Source of the DNA: Oscillospiraceae bacterium
Lineage (GTDB): Bacteria; Bacillota; Clostridia; Oscillospirales; Ruminococcaceae
NCBI GenBank assembly: GCA_017465665.1
Contig: JAFTVU010000002.1
Coordinates: 93,002-157,001, forward strand
Reading direction: 5' to 3'
DNA: 64,000 nt
Made by a program: the position numbers and the translations under genes
Shown: positions 60,233-64,000 of the stretch, one piece after another
How positions within the stretch are numbered: position 1 is the first letter of the stretch
How the letters are laid out: every line of letters begins with the position of its first letter
Notes under the pieces: generated by a model
Told to the model about the DNA's origin: nothing
The model's input: the letters and a program-made list of their open reading frames with translations, nothing else
Databases searched by the model: none

Positions 60233-60829
60233 ATGAAACTCAGAAAGCTCATCACAGCTGTTGCGGCTTCCGCTTGTGCAGCAGCAGTTCTCGCACTCGG
60301 CGCATCCGCTTACGACCTCAATACAGATCTCAACATCTTCTGGAGTGCCAGCAAGACAGTTCCCGGTACAGAGTTTATCGGCGTTCAGGATGGCGCGTAC
60401 ATCACAGTTACTTATTCTGTAGATCAGTCCCTCGCTGATATGGCAGGCCATGATTACTGGTGCATCAAGCCCATGATCAATGATTCGGGCTGGCCCCTCG
60501 TAGACGGCATCGCAGAGCTTACTCCCTCTGAGGATGGCAGCTCCTACGTTATCGAGCCCGATTCTACCTCCATCACGTTCACTATCCCCGAGGCGCACGC
60601 AGAGCATGTAGAGATCGCAGGTCTTGCATTCATGGGACATGGCATCACACTGGAGACACTGACAGTATCCAACGAGGCTCCCGTAGTTGATACACCTGTG
60701 GTTGATACAACAGCTCCCGCAGAGGGCGGCAAGGGCAATCCCGATACAGGCGTTGAGGGTATGGCTGCTGTAGCTGCTGCAGCATCTGTTGCTGCAGGCA
60801 CTATGCTCCTCAGCAGAAAGAGAAATTAA
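60233..60829 (+). CDS. Cell-wall-anchored exported protein with NPDTG sorting signal
   Basis: 198 residues. Signal peptide (1-26, ending ASA-Y), a beta-rich domain of about 130 residues with many aromatic and aspartate residues (YDLNTDLNIFWSASKTVPG, WCIKPMINDSGW), a proline/valine/threonine linker, then NPDTG (about 172-176), a hydrophobic stretch and SRKRN. That is a complete sortase sorting signal with NPDTG in place of LPxTG. The domain may bind carbohydrate, like small wall-attached proteins of ruminococci, but this is a guess. ATG follows GAAAGGA. Highly biased codons suggest strong expression. Confidence 0.82.
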   Translation: MKLRKLITAVAASACAAAVLALGASAYDLNTDLNIFWSASKTVPGTEFIGVQDGAYITVTYSVDQSLADMAGHDYWCIKPMINDSGWPLVDGIAELTPSEDGSSYVIEPDSTSITFTIPEAHAEHVEIAGLAFMGHGITLETLTVSNEAPVVDTPVVDTTAPAEGGKGNPDTGVEGMAAVAAAASVAAGTMLLSRKRN

Positions 60830-60870
60830 TACTCACACTTCATAGAAAGATCCCCTATAAAACAGAATGA

Positions 60871-60898
60871 TCCCCCGTGCAGAAGCGCGGGGGAGTTT
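60871..60898. terminator. Terminator between the wall-protein and AraC genes
   Basis: A GC-rich 10-bp stem with one G-U pair (60871-60880 with 60885-60894, loop AGAA) followed by GTTTCT. Confidence 0.75.
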
Positions 60899-60913
60899 CT
60901 GTATATAAAATGA

Positions 60914-61660
60914 TCAACGGAAGTTATCAGGCTTACGGGTACGGAAGAATTGCTCACGGTAATTTTTCGGAGTGAACCCAGTGTGCTTTCTGAAAACCTG
61001 TATAAAGTGGCTTTCCGAGCTGAAGCAGAGATAATCGGAGATCTCGATGCATGAGTAATCGGAAAACTTCAGCATATTTGAAGCGGCTTCAACCCTCTTT
61101 GAGGTGATATAGCTTGTGATCGTTCTTCCCACTTCCTTGTGAAACAGCTTTGAGAGATATGCAGGGCTGAGCGAGGTTATATTTGCAAGCTCTTCAAGAG
61201 TTATCTTAGTATGTAGATTATCGTAGATATAATCAAGGCACATCGTTATAGCCTTTGGATAACGGTTCTGCTTGCGGATGATCTGCATTCGCTGTGCATA
61301 GTCGTCTACCACCTCATGATGAAGCAGGTTAATCTCCTCTTCAGAGCGACATTTGTCGATGCTTCGGATGTAGATATCACTAAGGTTGTAGGCAGCCTCC
61401 ATCTCCATGCCGCCCTCAATGCAATAGCGGGTAATAAAAGCAACTGTTATCGTGAGATGATATTTGAGATTACGCAGATTGTCTTCGCTGAGCTTGCCCA
61501 TTTCCTCACAGTTGAATGGCTTGAACAGACGCCTTGCCTCATCGGGGTCTCCGTTTTTAATGCTTTCAAAGAAAGCCATTTCACGTTCATAGGAGAGATG
61601 CGAAATATTATATTCCCTGTTTATGAATTCCACATGGGAGAGCTTTTTCTGAATATCCAT
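60914..61660 (-). CDS. AraC-family regulator, paralogue 2
   Basis: 248 residues, closely similar along its length to the regulator at 50100-50867, for example RNLKYHLTITVAFITRYCIEGGMEMEAAY and LSPAYLSKLFHKEVGRTITSYITSKRVEAASNMLKFSDYS. The C-terminal double helix-turn-helix ends SHFIQVFRKHTGFTPKNYREQF. No cupin. It lies 101 bases downstream of the GH16 gene with a terminator-like hairpin between. AGGTGAT precedes ATG. Confidence 0.93.
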   Translation of the reverse strand: MDIQKKLSHVEFINREYNISHLSYEREMAFFESIKNGDPDEARRLFKPFNCEEMGKLSEDNLRNLKYHLTITVAFITRYCIEGGMEMEAAYNLSDIYIRSIDKCRSEEEINLLHHEVVDDYAQRMQIIRKQNRYPKAITMCLDYIYDNLHTKITLEELANITSLSPAYLSKLFHKEVGRTITSYITSKRVEAASNMLKFSDYSCIEISDYLCFSSESHFIQVFRKHTGFTPKNYREQFFRTRKPDNFR

Positions 61661-61722
61661 ATCATCACCTCTAAAATATTGTACTACATTTATGCCCGAA
61701 AAGCAACCTTAATTTATGATAA

Positions 61723-61750
61723 AGTCTGCAACTCTGACGAGCCGCAGACT
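61723..61750 (-). terminator. Hairpin between GH16 and AraC genes
   Basis: A 7-bp perfect stem (61723-61729 with 61744-61750), followed on the minus strand by TTATC. It could attenuate read-through from the GH16 gene into the regulator. Confidence 0.5.
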
Positions 61751-61761
61751 GTTCTGTCATA

Positions 61762-62589
61762 TCATTCAAACGGAGTGAATCTTACCCACTGATATTCTGC
61801 AGTAAGAGGAACTGTAGTATCGTCAAAGGCGTTCAGCCAGCCGTCAACGCCCTTGCCGCACCATGCGTTCATCATTATCTTGCTTTCTGTCACAGGGATG
61901 TTATCGGTAGCGGAATACACCTCAACACCGTCAACGAACCACACGATCTTGTCCTCGTGCCATTCGAATGCATAGGTGTGGAAATCCTCCGCAGCGTCGA
62001 AGCCAAGCTGGTGGATGTACTCATGACCGCCTCTGCTGTCTGTGAAATAATTGAACTGTACGATGGTGGTATCCTTGCCCAGGAACTCGATATCTATCTC
62101 ATCCCAGGGATTGTTGTCTGACGGGCCTGTATAGGTGAAGAACGAGGATACCGTGCCGTCGTTCTTGATAGGCTTCATGCAGACTTCATATCTTCCGTAG
62201 CCGTAGAAATCCTTGCTGCGGAACTCTCCTCCCGAATAGGGAATACCACCCGTGGGAGTTTTATCATTATCGATGATGAGCTGCATATTTCCGTCGTTGA
62301 AGGTTACATTGCTCTTGCGCCATGTAACGTTGAACATACTGCCATTCGTCCAGCCGTCGGCGCACTCCCAGCCCTGCGGCATTCCTTTTGTAAACTCTGC
62401 GTAGGCATGTCCCTCGGGAATGATCATCTCGGGCTCTGCTTCGATGGATTCGGCTGTTGTAGTTGTAATGCTGCTCTCAGCCGGCAAAGACGCTTCATCG
62501 GTAACAGCTGTGGCTCCATTGTCGCTCTCACAAGCAGTGAGCATAGCTACTGATAATAATAAAGGAAGAATTTTTGTTGTGTATTTCAT
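61762..62589 (-). CDS. GH16 beta-glucanase (licheninase-type) lipoprotein
   Basis: 275 residues. Lipobox LTAC (Cys20), a short linker (to about 55), then a GH16 jelly-roll. The active site is WDEIDIEFLGKD (about 162-172), with nucleophile E164, D166 and acid/base E168. Motifs VQFNYFTD, FDAAEDFHTYAFEWHEDKIVWFVDG and MMNAWCGKGVDGWLNAFDD are typical of beta-1,3-1,4-glucanases rather than agarases or laminarinases. It would act on mixed-linkage glucan at the cell surface. AGGAGGT precedes ATG. Confidence 0.93.
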   Translation of the reverse strand: MKYTTKILPLLLSVAMLTACESDNGATAVTDEASLPAESSITTTTAESIEAEPEMIIPEGHAYAEFTKGMPQGWECADGWTNGSMFNVTWRKSNVTFNDGNMQLIIDNDKTPTGGIPYSGGEFRSKDFYGYGRYEVCMKPIKNDGTVSSFFTYTGPSDNNPWDEIDIEFLGKDTTIVQFNYFTDSRGGHEYIHQLGFDAAEDFHTYAFEWHEDKIVWFVDGVEVYSATDNIPVTESKIMMNAWCGKGVDGWLNAFDDTTVPLTAEYQWVRFTPFE

Positions 62590-62704
62590 TTGATATACCT
62601 CCTGTCTGGTTTATAATACCATTTTATCATTTGTATCATGATTTAATTGGCACAAAATTGCTGTTTATATCAAAGTTTTGCTGTATATCGGAGCTATATG
62701 ATCG

Positions 62705-62720
62705 CATAAAAGTGATATAA
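62705..62720. promoter_or_regulatory. AAAAGTG motif between divergent GH16 and GH5 genes
   Basis: CATAAAAGTGATATAAAG shares its core with ATAAAAGTGAGATAT at the other GH5 promoter. It lies about 80 bases before the plus-strand GH5 start and about 115 before the GH16 start. Confidence 0.5.
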
Positions 62721-62800
62721 AGCGTAAATTTGTGCTATTCTTTTGCTTGAAACTGTGTTATACTCATAACATAAAACAGCACGGAAAGGCGGAAAAACAA

Positions 62801-63754
62801 ATGTTAAAGATCAAAGGTTTTTATAAAGGAGTAAATCTGGGCGGCTGGTTTTCGCAATGCGATTACAGCGAGGACAGGCTTGACAATTTTATTACAGAGC
62901 CTGATTTTGCAAAGATAGCATCCTGGGGGATCGATCATGTGCGTATCCCTGTAGATTACAACATTTTTGAAAACGATGACGGAACTTATAGCGAGAGCGG
63001 CTTTAAGCGCATCGACAAGGCTTTCGAGCTTTGCGAGAAATATAACCTGAATGCTGTGCTGGATCTCCATAAAACAGCAGGCTTCTCCTTTGATAGCTAC
63101 GGCGAGAGCGAGAGCGGCTTTTTTGAAAGCGAGGAGCTTCAGGAGCGCTTTTACCGTCTATGGGAGCAGTTTGCCGTCCGTTATGGAAAGCTTAGCGACA
63201 GAGTAGCATTCGAGCTGCTGAACGAAGTTACCGACAAGAGCTTTATAGATACCTGGAACGATATCTCATGCAGGTGCATCCAGCGCATAAGAAAATATGC
63301 TCCCGATACCATCATCCTTGTTGGCAGCTACTGGAACAACAGCGTTACCGCTGTGCCTGATCTTGCAAAGCCCTGTGATGACAAGGTGGTGTATAATTTC
63401 CACTGCTACGACCCGCTGAAGTTCACCCATCAGGGAGCATACTGGACTGATATGATAAACAAGGATGAGCGCTTCTCCTTTGATGAGAGCGGTATTACGC
63501 CCGAATACTTTGAGGAGATGTTTTCTGTTGCAATAGAAGCAGCAAAGAAAAACAACACCTCGCTTTATTGCGGAGAATATGGAGTTATCAACATCGTTTC
63601 TCCCGAGGATACCGTGAAATGGTTCAGGTGTATCAACAGCGTGCTTGAAAAGTATGGCATTGCACGCAGCGCATGGAGCTATAAGGAAATGGATTTCGGA
63701 TTATCTGACAGCCGCCTTGACAGCGTGCGCGGAGAGCTGCTGAAATATTTGTAA
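62801..63754 (+). CDS. Cytoplasmic GH5 glycosidase
   Basis: 317 residues with no signal peptide. The acid/base Glu is in FELLNEV (E142) and the nucleophile in LYCGEYGV (E259); GVNLGGWF at the start and VLDLHKTAG are further family marks. It is smaller than secreted GH5 enzymes and likely trims imported beta-gluco- or manno-oligosaccharides to monosaccharides. ATG at 62801 follows AAGGCGG; an upstream in-frame ATG has no ribosome site. Divergent from the GH16 gene, with a shared control region. It is the last gene before the repeat array. Confidence 0.9.
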   Translation: MLKIKGFYKGVNLGGWFSQCDYSEDRLDNFITEPDFAKIASWGIDHVRIPVDYNIFENDDGTYSESGFKRIDKAFELCEKYNLNAVLDLHKTAGFSFDSYGESESGFFESEELQERFYRLWEQFAVRYGKLSDRVAFELLNEVTDKSFIDTWNDISCRCIQRIRKYAPDTIILVGSYWNNSVTAVPDLAKPCDDKVVYNFHCYDPLKFTHQGAYWTDMINKDERFSFDESGITPEYFEEMFSVAIEAAKKNNTSLYCGEYGVINIVSPEDTVKWFRCINSVLEKYGIARSAWSYKEMDFGLSDSRLDSVRGELLKYL

Positions 63755-64000
63755 TATTATAAGAACCACACGCCGTTCTCCAAATCAAAGATTTGGACGG
63801 CTGAGTGAACCTTTGAATATATGTTTGTTGCTTCGCAACTGCTGACTTCGTCAGCTTGTGAGAACTCCGTTCTCACAGCATATATTATAAGAACCACACG
63901 CCGTTCTCCAAATCAAAGATTTGGACGGCTGAGTGAACCTTTGAATATATGTTTGTTGCTTCGCAACTGCTGACTTCGTCAGCTTGTGAGAACTCCGTTC
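63754..64000. repeat. 128-bp tandem repeat of hairpins and a cloverleaf-like fold
   Basis: Unit 1 is 63754-63881; unit 2 begins at 63882 and runs off the window, identical over its visible 119 bases. Each unit has an outer hairpin GCCGT/ACGGC enclosing CCAAATC-AAA-GATTTGG (63772-63801). It also has three perfect triloop hairpins: GTTGC-TTC-GCAAC (63827-63839), GCTGAC-TTC-GTCAGC (63841-63855) and GTGAGAAC-TCC-GTTCTCAC (63858-63876). AATATATG (63816-63823) can pair with CATATATT (63879-63886), closing the three arms as a cloverleaf. No gene is seen in it. Confidence 0.9.

Noticed and set aside
63754-64000. CRISPR array at the right edge
   Set aside because: The repeat is 128 bases with no unique spacers; nothing resembles a 25-40 base repeat, and no cas gene is present.

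Overview
The window reads as a chromosome segment of a Gram-positive, fibre-degrading gut or rumen Firmicute, most like Ruminococcus or a close relative in the Oscillospiraceae. This is inferred from four things: the spoIIIAA-AH operon plus a tiny spoVM gene, the clostridial order nusB-xseA-xseB-ispA-dxs-tlyA-nadK-argR-recN, lipoproteins with serine/threonine/glutamate-rich linkers, and a dense set of glycoside hydrolases (GH5, GH43, GH16) with their own regulators. No tRNA, rRNA, CRISPR array, insertion sequence or dockerin was seen.

Layout. 1-20.9 kb holds housekeeping genes, mostly on the minus strand. They are serC-serA, a rubredoxin, a two-component system beside an ABC-2 transporter, a lipoprotein, topoisomerase III, a HAD phosphatase, a DEDD exonuclease, an ABC-F ATPase, a MetY-type sulfhydrylase, and ridA-ilvA behind a structured leader. 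Two small plus-strand genes, a 54-residue membrane protein and spoVM, sit between metY and ridA. 20.9-26.7 kb carries DUF4363/DUF421 and the eight-gene spoIIIA operon. 26.9-36 kb is one long plus-strand cluster from asp23/gls24 to recN (transcription factors, isoprenoid precursors, NAD kinase, repair). 36-37.2 kb is an isolated phage-type lysis cassette. 37.3-39.4 kb has a lipoprotein and an AlbA_2 regulator.

39.4-64 kb is the carbohydrate region. A sugar ABC importer (binding protein, two permeases, no ATPase) lies beside a LacI regulator and a secreted GH5 beta-mannanase with two nearly identical C-terminal modules. Further on are a PstS-like fusion lipoprotein, an acetyltransferase, GH5-AraC and GH16-AraC pairs, two GH43 enzymes around a three-part regulator, an orphan sugar-binding lipoprotein, a cell-wall-anchored protein and a cytoplasmic GH5. 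Together they could cut plant beta-glucans, mannans and arabinoxylan side chains outside the cell, import the products and finish hydrolysis inside.

Most unusual signals: (1) a 128-bp tandem repeat at the right edge that can fold into a hairpin plus a cloverleaf; (2) three dispersed copies of a 36-bp palindrome; (3) a long imperfect hairpin near 3.8 kb; (4) an AAAAGTG-type motif shared by promoters in the hydrolase region; (5) a hairpin that buries the ribosome site of the DUF421 gene; (6) an ABC-F protein in which one of the two composite ATP sites is wholly degenerate. Assignments come from reading the sequence and recalling families; no search was run.
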